Source of the DNA: Camellia lanceoleosa
Taxonomy: Eukaryota; Streptophyta; Magnoliopsida; Ericales; Theaceae
Length of the DNA: 64,000 nucleotides
Assembly (NCBI GenBank): GCA_025200525.1
Contig: CM045767.1
Coordinates: 115,752,021 to 115,816,020, forward strand
Direction of reading: 5' to 3'
The position numbers and the translations under genes are program-made. Of this stretch, positions 1 to 11,439 are shown in pieces (position 1 is the first letter of the stretch; the number at the start of each line of letters is the position of its first letter). Under the pieces are notes generated by a model that saw only the letters and a program-made list of their open reading frames with translations, did not search any database and had not been told where the DNA came from.

Positions 1-747
1 GTCTGGGGCTTTAAAAAAAAAAAGTGATGCTATAATGCCACTGTGTATGGACAATAAGTAAGAGAAAGAGGGAGTTAGGATTTAAGACCTGTGCTCTGAT
101 ACCATACAATAGTTGAAAGAAAATGAGAGAAAGAGAAAATTGTGTATGTACTATATTTCAATAACATTGTACAATGACTCCTAAATTTCATCCCTAAATA
201 TACATTAACATAATTATCTCAATTACCTCTTTAAACTTTGAGTCAAGTAGCACTTTGATCTATTTGCATAATGTTGTTTCAAAAATTAATGAACAACAAC
301 CACGTAATAGTATTAATTACACTTAATGACAATGCACTTTTTTCAAATTACACTTTTTTTGTCAATTTTGGAAATGAAGTTATTCGATTGGACAAGTATA
401 GAGAATTGATTGAGATAATTAAAGGATTAGGGACAAAGTGAAATTTAGTGTGAAGTATAAGTTGCAAAGTGTAATTTGCCCAAGAAATAATGATAACCAT
501 CTATTTGGTGATTGGATTTTCTTGTGAGGCTTTTTGTTAACCAAAGTAACAGATTGAGAAATTCATCCTCATCTTATTTTCTTGGACACAATATTCCTTC
601 TCAAGTTCTCATCATCGCCACCCAATTTGCATATATTTTAAAATATTTTTTCACTTGTAACTTCAAGGGGCGGAATCAGAAGTTTTATTGGAAGGGAATA
701 AAATATGATTAGTTTTTCCATCACCAATTCTTCTTGTATGTATTTTT
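1..747 (-). mobile_element. Probable edge of an LTR retrotransposon (PBS-like site), then nothing recognised
   Basis: Positions 93-104 read GCTCTGATACCA, the reverse complement of the initiator-Met tRNA primer binding site TGGTATCAGAGC used by most plant Ty1/copia elements. The 5' LTR of a minus-strand element should therefore lie to the right of it, starting around 105-115, with internal sequence to the left and outside the window. No second LTR and no gag or pol can be seen, so this is only an edge or relic. Its right boundary is not visible. From about 250 to 747 I see AT-rich sequence with no gene. Confidence 0.42.
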
Positions 748-1166
748 GAATAAATTATATTTTATTCTTTTTATATTTAGTCACTTTTTTATGTTGGTCC
801 TTAAAGTTTTTATTTTTATTTTTATTTGATCTTTTATGTTTTAATTTTTTTCCTTCTCGATTTATTTCTAAAATTAATTTTTATTTAAAATTAGATAGCA
901 AATGTCACAATAATTGTTACATAATATAAAATATATATTATTATATTAAGATTTGAGTTTATATCAGAAGTGTGAGTTATATATAATAAAATATTTTTAT
1001 GTGACGTAACTGTCAATGTGTCATTTTCTATCTACCTTTTAACAAAAATTAGCCTTGAGAGTAAATTAGAAAAAACTTGAAATATAAAAAGTGAGAAAAA
1101 ATAAATTTTAAAGACCAAAGTAAAAAAATGACTAAATATAAAAAGGATAAAATATAATTTACCCTA
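748..1166. mobile_element. Foldback MITE with long inverted arms
   Basis: The two halves are imperfect reverse complements over more than 100 bp. The left arm starts with AATAAATTATATTTTATTCT and the right arm, read on the other strand, with GGTAAATTATATTTTATCCT, followed in both by a TTTTATATTTAGTCA segment and a GGTC(C/T)TTAAA segment. There is no coding capacity. No target duplication can be set confidently because both flanks are AT-rich. Confidence 0.65.
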
Positions 1167-2088
1167 TATATATATTTTTTTTATAATTACATAATTTCAA
1201 AAGTGTAATTGATGTATATATTTTATCACATTATATTATTTAAAAAAATGTGAGTATTTTTTTTTTTAAAAAAAAAAAAATCAAATTGAATGGATAGCAT
1301 TTATTTTAGTCACGTGAGAAGAATAACATCACCAACAACCAGTCGTAGAGTCTGAGGGACTTTAAGAAATGCTGTTTGGAGAGAGGAGGACACTATCACA
1401 CATGCCTACACCTGCTCTCAACTAACTTTCCAAAACTCAACTACTCCTACTACTATTACTGCTAAAAAAATACATTATATATATATATATATATTTAGAT
1501 CACATTAGTTAACAATTTTTTTAAAAAAAATACATTATATATATATATATTTAGATCACATTAGTTAACAATTTTTTTTTATGCACTCTTTTTATTTTTT
1601 TACACATTTTTTTTTATATAAAGTCAAAAATTCTTACTTGCTCATTTTCCACCTCTTTTACATACACAATTAATACATATGGGAAATGATTTTCTCCTCG
1701 TTCTACAATATAATTGAAAGGTATTGTTAGTTCATAATAAATTTTTGTCTGGGCTTATTTTTTGATAATCTTAACTATTTAATATATAGCGCCTGTCGAA
1801 TATATCTTTCATTTAAAAAAAATTACGTTAATTAAATATCGATAGTAATTTGATTAGATCACATTTGTGTTAATGACAAATAAAATTTTAAAAATAAACT
1901 GTTGACACAAATATGACGTAATCAAGTAACTATTGATGTCTGAACAATGTAATTTTTTACAGAGATGATATACTTGACATACCTTAGATATTAAACGATT
2001 TTGATTATCGAAATCGGCTAATAACACCCTCTAGTCGGATTGCAGACTAAGGAGAAACCACTCTTCACATATATATATATATATATAT
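1167..2088. repeat. AT-rich interval with a tandem ~57-bp repeat
   Basis: No gene is seen. Two adjacent copies of a unit made of an A-run, TACATT, an (AT)n tract and TTTAGATCACATTAGTTAAC lie at about 1464-1521 and 1523-1579; they differ in (AT)n length. An (AT)n run also lies near 2068-2088. Confidence 0.7.
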
Positions 2089-2400
2089 GGTTAATTGTAT
2101 TTTTAATCCCTATAGTTTAACCTAACTTTCATTTTAGTCTTTATAGTTTCAAATTGAATAATTTGATTCATGTATTTTAAATTTAGTTTTAATTTGGTCA
2201 TTTCATTCAAATTTTCGTTAATTTTTCCTATATGTCGGTACATCTTAGAAGATTGAAAAGTGTTTCAAAATAGTTAACTTTAACATTTAACTTAAATGGA
2301 ATGACTAAACTGAAAATAGATTTAAAGTGTAGAAATCAAACTGTCATAAGAACCAAAGAAAAATTTAAGTCTAACGGTAAGGTGAAAAGTTTTATTAACT
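2089..2400. mobile_element. MITE with long inverted arms (family shared with 5619-5917)
   Basis: The left arm has an internal segment TTAGTTTTAATTTGGTCATT, and the right arm carries its imperfect complement (AATGACTAAACTGAAAATAG). The centre shares a TATATGT...AGATTGA...AAAAT.GTTAA sequence with the element at 5619-5917, which shows that the two are related insertions. There is no ORF. Confidence 0.6.
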
Positions 2401-2518
2401 TATATCTATACTATTATATATGTGAGCACTGACTTAGGTTTTCTTTGGCATATATTAAAAAAGTCAAAAAGTCACTATCATATTTAAATCACATCATCTT
2501 ATTCCCAAACAACTCTTT
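2401..2518. mobile_element. Decayed copy of the AAAAAGTCAAAAAG MITE family
   Basis: This short stretch holds TTCTTTGGCA near the left, an AAAAAAGTCAAAAAGTCACT signature, CACATCATC and TCCCAAACAAC at the right. The same components in the same order occur at 24147-24333, 34853-34977 and other sites in the window. Confidence 0.45.
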
Positions 2519-4701
2519 GGGTGTGTTTGATTGGACGGACTGGATAAGGGAGGGTTAGAATTCATCGGATTTGAGTCCTGAGACTGTGAATCCCCCGGAC
2601 TATTTAGTTGGATTGGATATGTATCCTGTGTTTGTTTTTTCATGGGATTAGATATTTGGAAAAGACTATTTTTAGTGAATCCAATATTTGGTTGGACGGA
2701 CTGGATAAGATAAATGACCAAAAGACTATTTTACCCTTTTTCAATAGTTTATTAAATAATAGCAATATTAAACATATCTTTAATATTTTAATTATTTTTA
2801 TCTAGATTAAATAAAAATTTATTTTATTTTATTTCTTACACAATTAAATAAATTTATTTTTAAAAATTAAATAAATAAAATATCAATAAAAATATATGTT
2901 ATTTTTTAATTAAAATTTTAAATAAATTTGTTTTTAAAAATAATAATAATTAAACAATGAAATTAAATAAAGAAAAATGTTTTGGACCTCGAAAGTCTTT
3001 CCCCCGAATCCCCCTAAAGCCCAAAACGACGTCGTTTTGGGCTTTAGGTTTTTTTTTTTTTTTTTTTTTTCTTTTTTTCCGCCATTTTCTTCTTCTTCTT
3101 CGGTTGAACCAGACCAGAGACAGAGAGGGAGAGGGAGAGGGAGAGAAAGGGAAGAGAGAGAGAGGGAGAGAGAGAGAGAAGATCGGGGAAGAGGATCGGG
3201 GACCTCCCGCAGCTCGTCGCCTCGCCGCCTCGATCACGCCTCAGCGCCTCGATTCGCCATGCCCTCCTCCTCCTCCCTCCATTTTAGGCCCCTCCAGCCT
3301 CCTCCTCCTCCTCCTCCTCCTCCTCCTCCTCCTCCTCTTCGCCTTCTTCACGCAAAAAAAAAAAAAAAAGGGGATTCGGGGGATTCGGGGACCTCGGATT
3401 CGAGGTCCCAATCGCTGCTGTTAAATAAAACATATATTAAAATTTAAATAATGAAATTAAATAAAATATAAACAAAATTTTAAAATAAAACATCAACAAA
3501 ATATCTATAAAAAATTAAATAAATAAAACATCAATAAAAAGTTAAATAAAATTATTTTATTTTTAAATTGAGACATTTAAATTTTATTGAATTTTACTAA
3601 ATATAATACATAATTAAATAGTAGAGAGTCAAAATAGTCATTTTACCACCTAATCCCAACAGTGGATTGTCCCCCCAAAATTATCCCACAACCCTCCCCA
3701 GGACACAATAGTCCCCATATGGGGGATAAGGAGTCTGGCTGGACTCCATGTCCGGCGGATTAAAAAAAACAAACGGCGGATTGGATGCTTCCTCCAGATT
3801 ACAATTCGCACAATAAATAGTCCCCCCCTTTATCCCCCCCAAGTTTGATTGGACAGACTGGATAAGGGGGGATTAGAATCCATCGGACTCGAATCCTGGG
3901 ACTGTGAATCCCCCGGACTATTTGGTTGAATTGGATGTGTATCCTGTGTTTGTTTTTTCATGGGATTAGATGTCTGGAAAGGACTATTTTTAATGAATCC
4001 AACGTTTGGTTGAACGGACTGGATAAGATAAATGAACAAAAGACTATTTTACCCTTTTTCAATTGTTTGCTAAGTAATAGCAATATTAAACATATCCTTA
4101 ATATTTTAATTATTTTTAACTAGATTAAATAAAAATTTATTTTATTTTATTTTTTACACAATTGAATAAATTTATTTTTTTTAAATTAAATAAATAAAAT
4201 ATCAATAAAAATTTATATTATTTTTTTAATTAAAATTTTAAATAAATTTGTTTTTAAAAATAATAATAATTAACCAATGAAATTAAATAAAACATCTATT
4301 AACATTTAAATAATGAAATTAAATAAAATATAAACAAAATTTTAAATTAAAACATCAATAAAATATCTATAAAAAATTATTTAAAAATAAAAAATAAAAC
4401 ATCAATAAAAATTTAAATAAAATTATTTTATTTTTAAATTGAGACATTTAAATTTTATTAAATTTTACTAAATATAATACATAATTAAATAGTAGAGGAT
4501 CAAAATGGTCATTTCACCATCTAATCCCAACAATAAATAATCCCCCCAAAATTGTCTCACACCCCCTAGTATAATCCCCCATATGGGAGATAAGGAGTCC
4601 GGCGAACTAAAAAAAAAGACAAACATTGGATTGGATTTACTGTACGGATTACAATCCGCACAGTAAATAATCTCTCCCTTATCCTCACAATCAAACACAC
4701 C
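2519..4701. mobile_element. Head-to-tail pair of related terminal-inverted-repeat elements
   Basis: Two diverged copies of one element lie in the same orientation, about 2519-3835 and 3836-4701. Each copy begins with a GTTTGATTGGACGGACTGGA-like segment, has CTGTGAATCCCCCGGACTAT inside, and ends with GGATTACAATCCGCACAGTA-like and CCCTTATCC segments. The outer ends are inverted: GGTGTGTTTGATTG at 2520 against CAATCAAACACACC at 4688-4701. The inner ends are fused at about 3832-3845, where one copy's right end meets the other's left end without spacer. There is no coding capacity. The superfamily is unresolved because no clear target duplication is visible. Confidence 0.65.
2972..3420. mobile_element. 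GC-rich Mutator-type insertion with 9-bp target duplication
   Basis: This block is absent from the sister copy at about 4280. It is flanked by the 9-bp direct repeat TTAAATAAA at 2963-2971 and 3421-3429, the duplication size made by Mutator-like transposases. Near both ends an inverted segment with GGACCTCGAA followed by CCCGAATCCCCC can be aligned. The inside holds a perfect palindrome CAAAACGACGTCGTTTTG (about 3022-3039), a GA-rich run, a CTC trinucleotide microsatellite (about 3298-3340) and an A-run. The long open frames here are low-complexity artefacts. Confidence 0.72.
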
Positions 4702-4705
4702 TGTG

Positions 4706-4843
4706 GCCTCGTTTGGGGATTGACTATTTTAGCCAAAAAGCTAAAAAGCCAACTAAAACTAGTCACATCACCTCTCTACTTTTCTGCATATCTTTTCGTA
4801 AAAAGCCAAAAAGTTACTAAAATAGCCTGTTCCCAAACGAGGC
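4706..4843. mobile_element. Short MITE, GCCTCGTTTGGG ends
   Basis: The left end GCCTCGTTTGGGGA at 4706 is inverted at the right as TCCCAAACGAGGC, ending at 4843. The internal signature is CTATTTTAGCCAAAAAGC, CATCACCTCTCTACTTTTCT and CTTTTCGTAAAAAGCCAAAA. This is the best-preserved member of the most abundant MITE family in the window. There is no coding capacity. Confidence 0.8.
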
Positions 4844-5618
4844 TTGGTGGCTTCTCTTTTTATTACGTGACAAATTTTTTTATTTTAAAATATAAAAAAA
4901 AATTATTTAAAGGTGTGACAAGATTTGAACTGAAAATCTTGAATTTCATTAAGAACACTTTTATCATTTAGACAACATACATATTATGATATTAGTTTTT
5001 TTATTATTTATTTTTATGTTTACTTCTCTGAATTGTTACAAGTACAACGGTACCGTCTAGTTTTGTTTTTAAATTAATATTTAGATTAAAAAATCAAAAA
5101 ATATGTTTAATTGATTAATTTTCAAAATTATTTTTTCTCTCATCTTTCCTCTTTTTATTATTATTATTAATAAACCAATCAATCACTTTTTTTCACTCTT
5201 CTTTTCTTTCTTATTCTCTTACATTCTACACACCAATCAATTAAATTTTTCTCTCATATCCATCTTTTCAACTACAATATATATATATATATAATCATTC
5301 CAAAATTATTTTCAAAATTTATAACCAAATAAAATTTTAAAATTCTTTTCAACGACTTACCTTTTAAAATACAACTCAAAAACTCAAAACTCAAAATTCA
5401 AAATTCAAAATTCAAAATTTTAAAAAATTAAACCAAACAGAGCCAGTGTGTTTATGATTTTATGTTTAAATTTTTAGACAACTTGATGAATGAAACAAAA
5501 TTATTTAGCAGTTATTAGATGCGGTAGTTATCAGACATGGAAGGCATTCTTGAAAGAAAAAAAATGTGACAATTTTAATTTCTAATGGGATATAGGCTTT
5601 ATATAATTAGATATAGGA
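4844..5618. other. AT-rich interval, no gene seen
   Basis: I see no supported gene. Around 5350-5440 there is a run of short AACTCAAAACTCAAAATTCA-type repeats ending in AACCAAACAGAGCC, which looks like the right end of a decayed MITE with a GTTTGG terminus. Confidence 0.5.
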
Positions 5619-5917
5619 TAAATTACACTTTTTGCCCTTATAATTTGACCTAAATTTTACTTTGTTCTTTATTGTTTTAGTTTGAATAATTTGATCTCTA
5701 CATTTTAAGTTCAGTTTCAATTTGGTCATTTTGTTAATTTTTGCTATATGTTAGGAGATTGACAAGTATTCCAAAATCGTTAATTTTACTATCCAATTTA
5801 AATGATTAAATTGAAACTAAACTCAAAGTGAAAGTATCAAATTGTTCAATTTAAAACAATAAGGATCAAAATAAAATTTGAGTCAAATTACAAAAATTAA
5901 AAGTGTAAATTATCCTC
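5619..5917. mobile_element. MITE with GGATAAATTACACTTTT ends
   Basis: The left end AGGATAAATTACACTTTT is inverted at the right as AAAAGTGTAAATTATCCT. The inner part (AATTTGGTCATTTTGTTAAT, then TATATGTTAGGAGATTGACA) matches the element at 2089-2400. There is no ORF. Confidence 0.65.
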
Positions 5918-5988
5918 AAATATATTAGCTTAAAGTTTTTCTAATGCTATATGTTAATGTACCCTCAGAAAAATACAATGAAACTTAG

Positions 5989-6124
5989 GCCTCATTTGGG
6001 AACTAAATATTTAGTTAAAAAGTCAAAAAATCATTACAAATTGTCACACCACTCCCTCTACATTTTTATATTTTTTTGTAAAAAATTAAAAAAATTACTA
6101 AAATAACCTGTTTTAAAACGAGGC
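5989..6124. mobile_element. Short MITE, GCCTCATTTGGG / AAAACGAGGC ends
   Basis: This is a relative of the element at 4706-4843, with inverted ends GCCTCATTTGGGAAC and GTTTTAAAACGAGGC. It keeps the AAAAAGTCAAAAAATCA and TTTTTGTAAAAAATT components of the family. Confidence 0.68.
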
Positions 6125-6197
6125 TTTAATTATATTACTAAAAAATTGTAAGCATTGAGTCCTTTTTACTTAAAAAGGCCCAAAAAATGAATTTTCT

Positions 6198-6430
6198 TTG
6201 CCTCCGTTTGGGAAGTGGGTTGACTTTTTGACTTTTTGGTTTTTTTAGTTATTTTAGCCTGGGCTTAAAAGCTTGGTTTGGGAAGAACTTTTTGAGTTTT
6301 TTTGTGAGAGAAGAATGTAATGATTATGAGTTGGATGTGATGTTTTGTTTGTTATGGCTAAAATAGCCTATTTTATTTTTTGTGACTAAAATAGCCAAAA
6401 AAAAACCTGCAAATCCACTTGCAAACACAG
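6198..6430. mobile_element. Third MITE-family relative, diverged
   Basis: The stretch starts GCCTCCGTTTGGGAAGTGGG, contains GACTTTTTGACTTTTTGG and two AAAATAGCC blocks, and ends in TCCACTTGCAAACACAGC. It resembles an internally rearranged member of the family seen at 4706 and 5989. Confidence 0.45.
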
Positions 6431-6587
6431 CTAATGGACATGATAGACTTTGAGTTTAATAGGCTGATTTCTCCCTATTCAACAAGCTCTTATCATCTTT
6501 ATTTCACAAATATTATACCAAGTTTAATACACCAAACTTGTTTCTTGATTTGAATAACATTAATGAAACTAAGATATTTATTGTACT

Positions 6588-7151
6588 TAGGGATCCGATC
6601 AATCCGTCCAATCCAATTGAACTAATCTAATTTGATTGATTTTGGACGGATGTGTTTTTTGGCGTACGAATACAGATAAAATATTTTAAATTTTACGAAT
6701 ATGGTTCGGATGGCGGATCAATCATCCTGCACCTGCATGAATTTGATCCGTTCGTAGATGAAGTTCAAAAAAAGAAAAAAAGAAACTATTAACAAGTAAC
6801 AACATAGAATAGAAATAATAAAATATATATTTTTATGAAAACGGAAAACAATACCTTAAAATATATATGTGTGGTGTCATGGCCTATTATAGACAAATAA
6901 TACATGTTTTTTTAGATTGCTAATTATTAGAGATCGTAGAAGTTATGAATTATAATTCAAAAAAATACTTAAAATTTGCATAGTCCAAACCACCAAACTG
7001 ATTTCATCCATCTGCTAATTCGCATGACCCGCTCAATCCGCATTCGCTAAACTGGTGGACGAATACGTATTGATTTTTTCTAATTAACCTAATTTTGGAC
7101 GAATAACGAATGAAATGTCACCCAACTCAATCCAATCTTTGATGACCCCTA
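6588..7151. mobile_element. Non-autonomous hAT element with perfect 8-bp target duplication
   Basis: The element begins TAGGGATCCGATCAATCCG and ends ...GATGACCCCTA. It is flanked by ATTGTACT at 6580-6587 and again at 7152-7159, the 8-bp duplication typical of hAT transposition. Short TAGGG/CCCTA ends and internal GGCGGATCAATC and AATCCGCATTCG motifs relate it to the larger elements at 21038 and 24451. There is no transposase. Confidence 0.88.
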
Positions 7152-7411
7152 ATTGTACTACTATATCATAAACTAATTCGAGATTTTCTGCATACAAAAT
7201 AATGTTAGTCTCTTTATCTCCTGTATTCACAATTACAATTATTATTGTACCTATAAATACATGAGATATGGGACATACACTCTTTTGAAATAAAGTCCAC
7301 ATGCCTCACAATTGATTCATCATGTATATGTATTTGAAGACTTTTTTTTTCCTTTTTATTTTCATTGTATCATTTTTAAAGTCATTGAACAGTACATACA
7401 TAGTGTTATAT
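7152..7411. other. Short interval, nothing recognised
   Basis: AT-rich spacer between two elements, with no gene or repeat that I can support. Confidence 0.5.
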
Positions 7412-7752
7412 TACAGGTAAATTATAAATACACTCACTGAGATTTGCTTAAAATACGAATTACTCTCTATGATTTGAAAAATTACAAATATTTCCTTGTC
7501 AGAATTTTTTATTTAACAAAAAAAAAAAAATCATAATTGTCTTCCTATGCAATAATAAAATTACATGAATTAGTAATTGAAATATATTTCTAATATTATT
7601 AAAAATTGTTAATTAAGTTGATGATATATTAATAAAAGGGACCATTTATTATGAAATTATAAATTTGAAGAGATATAATATAATTTTCAAAATTACATAA
7701 TATAATTTGTATTTTAAAGTAAATCTTGAAGAGAATATTTATAATTTATCCT
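7412..7752. mobile_element. MITE with inverted (A)GGTAAATTATAAATA ends
   Basis: The left end GGTAAATTATAAATACACTC, then a GATTTGCTTAAAATAC segment, is matched in inverse orientation at the right (GTATTTTAAAGTAAATCTT, then TATTTATAATTTATCC). The middle is AT-rich with an A-run. There is no ORF. Confidence 0.6.
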
Positions 7753-9172
7753 ATTATTTTTAAAAGGAGAAGTGGCTTTAATTTTCAATGGCTTATCTCT
7801 AAGGTTGGTCCAAATGCAAAGCAACTTAAAAGAGGGTTCCATTCCATTAACATATAAGTTTACACCGGACTGTGATTGGTCCACATTGTTCAATTTCAAC
7901 CACTAATTTGGTTCAAGTTTTTGTAATTTTGTCCACTTAGTGGAATTTGATGACATAAACCCAATCTAAAAGCACATGATAGTCTAATTGTATAAAGTCA
8001 AATAAAATTAGGTAAAACACTTTGAACAATTATTCAGGTACCTTTTCTGGGCATGCATTGATTGGATGGATTAGAATATAAGATTGTGATTATTAATTCG
8101 TAAGTTCAATTATTTTATATTTATTTTAACATTTTGGTTTAGGATTATTAATCCAGTAGATAATTAATCCAACAAATTTATAAGATTATTAGTAATGGGA
8201 TAGGGGTAGGATTATTAATCCAATATATGATTTATCCTATTAATCCAATTAGATAGTAAATACTAAACTAATTTGATAAAATTATTAATACCTCATTATT
8301 AATGTTGCGAATTAAACATGGTTAGGTATTAAGCTCCTCCTACCTCCTTAATTTCCTGTTTTGTATTTGACCTTCAAGATCAATAATTACATTTTCGGTC
8401 CTAGGTTTGTGTCATTATGATTCCTATTGTACAAATGTTATTTCAATTTAGTTCTCAAAACAAATTCTGCCAATAGAAATTGTTAAAGTTAACAATAAAT
8501 ATGTAATTTTTGATATTAAAATGACTCATATCACATATTTTAGAGATTAAAAGTATAATTTTTAAGTGATTTTCTACTTAAATGATGTATTACATATTTT
8601 TTAGATTGAAAGTGTAATTTTCAAGTGAGTTCTTACATTTGTCATTGACTTTAATGACATTTATTAAGAATGTGTCCAACAAATTAATTTTGTTAACATT
8701 AATTTTTGAAGAAATTACAAGAATAAAAAAAAAAAATTCAGGTTTTATAACAAATTAAACATTGAATTTTTAATTTTATCAATTTAAATCATAAATTTTT
8801 TTATTTGTTTTTAATATAAATCATTTGTCTATTTTCGTTAACTTAAATTGACAAAAAAAAATATATATTTTAGACATTAAAGTCAATGAAAATTAGTATT
8901 TTAGACATTTTATGTATACTACATTGAATTTAATTACTAAAATGCTCTTTTTCTATCAATTTTACTTAACAAAAATAGGTGAATGATTTATTGGGATTTA
9001 AATTGACAAATTGACAAATTGAAAATTCAAGATTTATGTTTTTACAAAACTCAAACCTAAAAGTTTTTTTTTTGTAACTGTCTCTTAATTTTTTTTGTAT
9101 GCTTAATTTTAACCAATAAACTAATTTTTTAACCAACTTCCAAATAAACTCCAACTTTTCCCACACTCCCCC
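7753..9172. other. AT-rich intergenic interval
   Basis: No supported gene. About 8060-8330 repeats short ATTAATCC/AATCCAAT motifs, and 8360-8700 looks like a decayed foldback element. Both are too eroded to delimit. Confidence 0.45.
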
Positions 9173-9644
9173 TAGGGGTGTACAAAAAAAGCTGGTAGAG
9201 TCGGTAAACTGATTTAATTTGGTCTAAATTGTTAGTTTGGTCAATCTTTTATTAGTGACGGTTATAGTTCTAGTTCTAATTTTAAAAATGGTGGAATCAT
9301 TCAAATCGTTTTTATTTCTAATTCCAAAACTTTGGTTACAATCCCAATCCGAACTGGACTGTGACATATTTATTTATATTTTTATATGTAAAAATTTAAA
9401 TATAAAAAATCTCTTATAAGATTTGAACACTAGCTTTCATTATGATTAATAAATTCTAACCAACTTAATCAAATTAATTATTGTTAATTTATTTATTAAC
9501 ATAAAATATATATCATATTTATTAGGATTTTTTTTTTAAGGTCTTTGATATTATGATTTTATAGCATAAAGGACATCAAATATTTTTATGATGTCTAAGG
9601 TCCATCAACAATATTTTCATAATGTCTAAGGTCTCTCAACCTTG

Positions 9645-11095
9645 ATCTAGAGAAATTTCAGTCTAGAGAAAATTGGTCCAGAAAAATTTCAGACCGAATT
9701 TCTCTGGAAAAAAAAAATTAATCCAGAGAAATTCTCTGGTCCAAACCAGAGAAATTCAATTCTGTCTAAAATCCAGAGAAATTTTTTGTTGACTTCAAAG
9801 TGTTTTGATATCTATGTTTCCAATTCACTACATAAATATAATATCCTTCCTAAGGACTACCTTCTTCATTTTCTTAGACAATAGAGCCACAGCCACAACA
9901 ATAGGCTAGTTAGTCAGACGTTTAAACAAGAATAAAGGTCTAAGTAAGAACGCCACAATTCAAGCTCTAAATTTTACCAACAAGCATCTGTATCAGAGGC
10001 AACGAAAAAAGTATAAGGAAACACAAGCAAACACAAAAAACACAAGCAAAGACATCATATTCATCACATAAGCTACCAATTTTAGTTCACAAATCTGTGC
10101 TCAACCATGTTTGTGTGAAAACAAAGTAGATGTTTGGAAGTAAGTACCAAACAATCCATCAAAGAAAGTAGTATCCCTCAAGTGAATAAAAAACATGGAA
10201 CTAAATGTTTGGGAGACCACTTCAAATTTACAATCAAATTGCCCTTCAGAAGACAAAATGTTAAATTTATAATCAGTACGCAACTTTTTTCTTGCAGATC
10301 ATCTGTACGCAACTTTTTTCTTGCAGATCATCTGTTGCAACTTTGGCTGCTGCCCACGCTCTGGCCTTGGCAGCCCAATCTTCTTCATTGAAGCTTCAGC
10401 ACGATGAACAGTAGAGACGGCGATGAAGACGCTGGTGTGGCCGACTGGAACGGGGCCAAACCAGACAAACCAGAGCAAATTGGGTTGGTCCAGAGAAATT
10501 CTTTGGTTTAGACTCAATTTTCTCTGGGTTGAACTAGTGCTCTGCTTCAGAGAAATTCTTTGATGTTGTTGTCTTACACTACCCATTGGAAAAGCGTTGA
10601 ATCAAAGCCACTTCTTGGCCAACCCATTTTCTCTGGAGAGAATCTGTCCAGAGAAATTCTCTGGAATTTTGGCCACTATGTAAATTTTTCCTTCTTCAGT
10701 TTGTTTCTCTGTAAACTGTCAATTTGATGCTTTTGCTTGTTCTTGTACTGTGCCCAGAATAAAATGTGAAGTTGTGGTTAACAACCAAGTTGACTTGTTA
10801 ATTATTTAGTGCCTGAGTTGGGAGCGTACATTGAATTTGCATTTAGTTTCTTTGAATTTGCATTTTGTTTCTTTGAATATTTGACCTAAAATTCAATTCA
10901 AATGAAAAAAAATAATCGAAATAGACGTTTTGTGAGCTAAATTACCAGAGAAATTCTCAACCCAGAGAAAATTCAGTTCCATTGCCAAATACTCCTGGAA
11001 GCTTGAACCCAGAGAAATTTGAATTTTCTCTGGGTTGAATCCAGAGAAAATACAAATTTCTCTAAGTTGAATCCAGAGAAATTTGAGAAATTTTA
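9645..11095. repeat. Dispersed CCAGAGAAATT motif array, both orientations
   Basis: About 20 copies of CCAGAGAAATT or its complement AATTTCTCTGG, with variants such as CTAGAGAAATT and CAGAGAAAATT, fall into three clusters: 9645-9785, 10480-10670 and 10940-11095. Several are head-to-head palindromes, for example CCAGAGAAATTCTCTGG at 9723-9739. They are absent from the rest of the window. Such clustered bidirectional short motifs are known as subterminal transposase-binding repeats in CACTA and some hAT/Mutator elements; that role here is inferred. Confidence 0.7.
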
Positions 11096-11250
11096 CTACT
11101 AAGAAGGTGGAAAATTTTAAAAAAAAGAAAAAGAAAAAAAACCTATTTTACAACAGAAACAATCTTCCAATTTCCATTTGAAGAAACAACCAGAATTCAA
11201 AATGCTAAATCGAAAACTAGGTAATAACATACTCGAAGCTAGAAAAAGAG

Positions 11251-11400
11251 TTATACCCACTGTTGCTTTGTTGCTTCCATGATCTCCAACAATCCTGCAA
11301 TCTCAGTTTGCATTCTCATCTTCATTTTGTAGTAATCGAAATGTGAATTTTCCAACATATTAACCTCCTCATGTTTTTTCCTCATCCTTTCCTCGGTTTC
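11251..11400 (-). pseudogene. Terminal-exon-like coiled-coil fragment inside the transposon
   Basis: On the minus strand a splice-acceptor-like TTTTGCAG precedes 11400, followed by 49 open codons and a TAA at 11251-11253. The peptide is charged and helical (starts ETEERMRKKHEEVNML, ends MEATKQQWV), as in the C-terminal tails of plant transposase-like proteins. I cannot assign a family. It is either the relic of the element's own transposase or a captured host exon. Confidence 0.35.
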
Positions 11401-11439
11401 CTGCAAAATCCAACATATCAAACATATCAAAGTAAAGCC

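Noticed and set aside
93..104. Possible Met-tRNA gene fragment
   Set aside because: Only the 12-nt primer-site complement is present, with no cloverleaf around it; it fits a retrotransposon primer site.
2950..3447. Three overlapping open frames of 95-156 codons on both strands
   Set aside because: They are produced by GA-rich, CTC-repeat and T/A-run low-complexity sequence inside a Mutator-type insertion; no conserved domain.
10299..10586. 95-codon minus-strand frame with GHTSVFIAVSTVHRAEAS
   Set aside because: Looks somewhat gene-like and GC-richer, so it may be another captured fragment, but no family was recognised and it overlaps the CCAGAGAAATT array; too weak to annotate.
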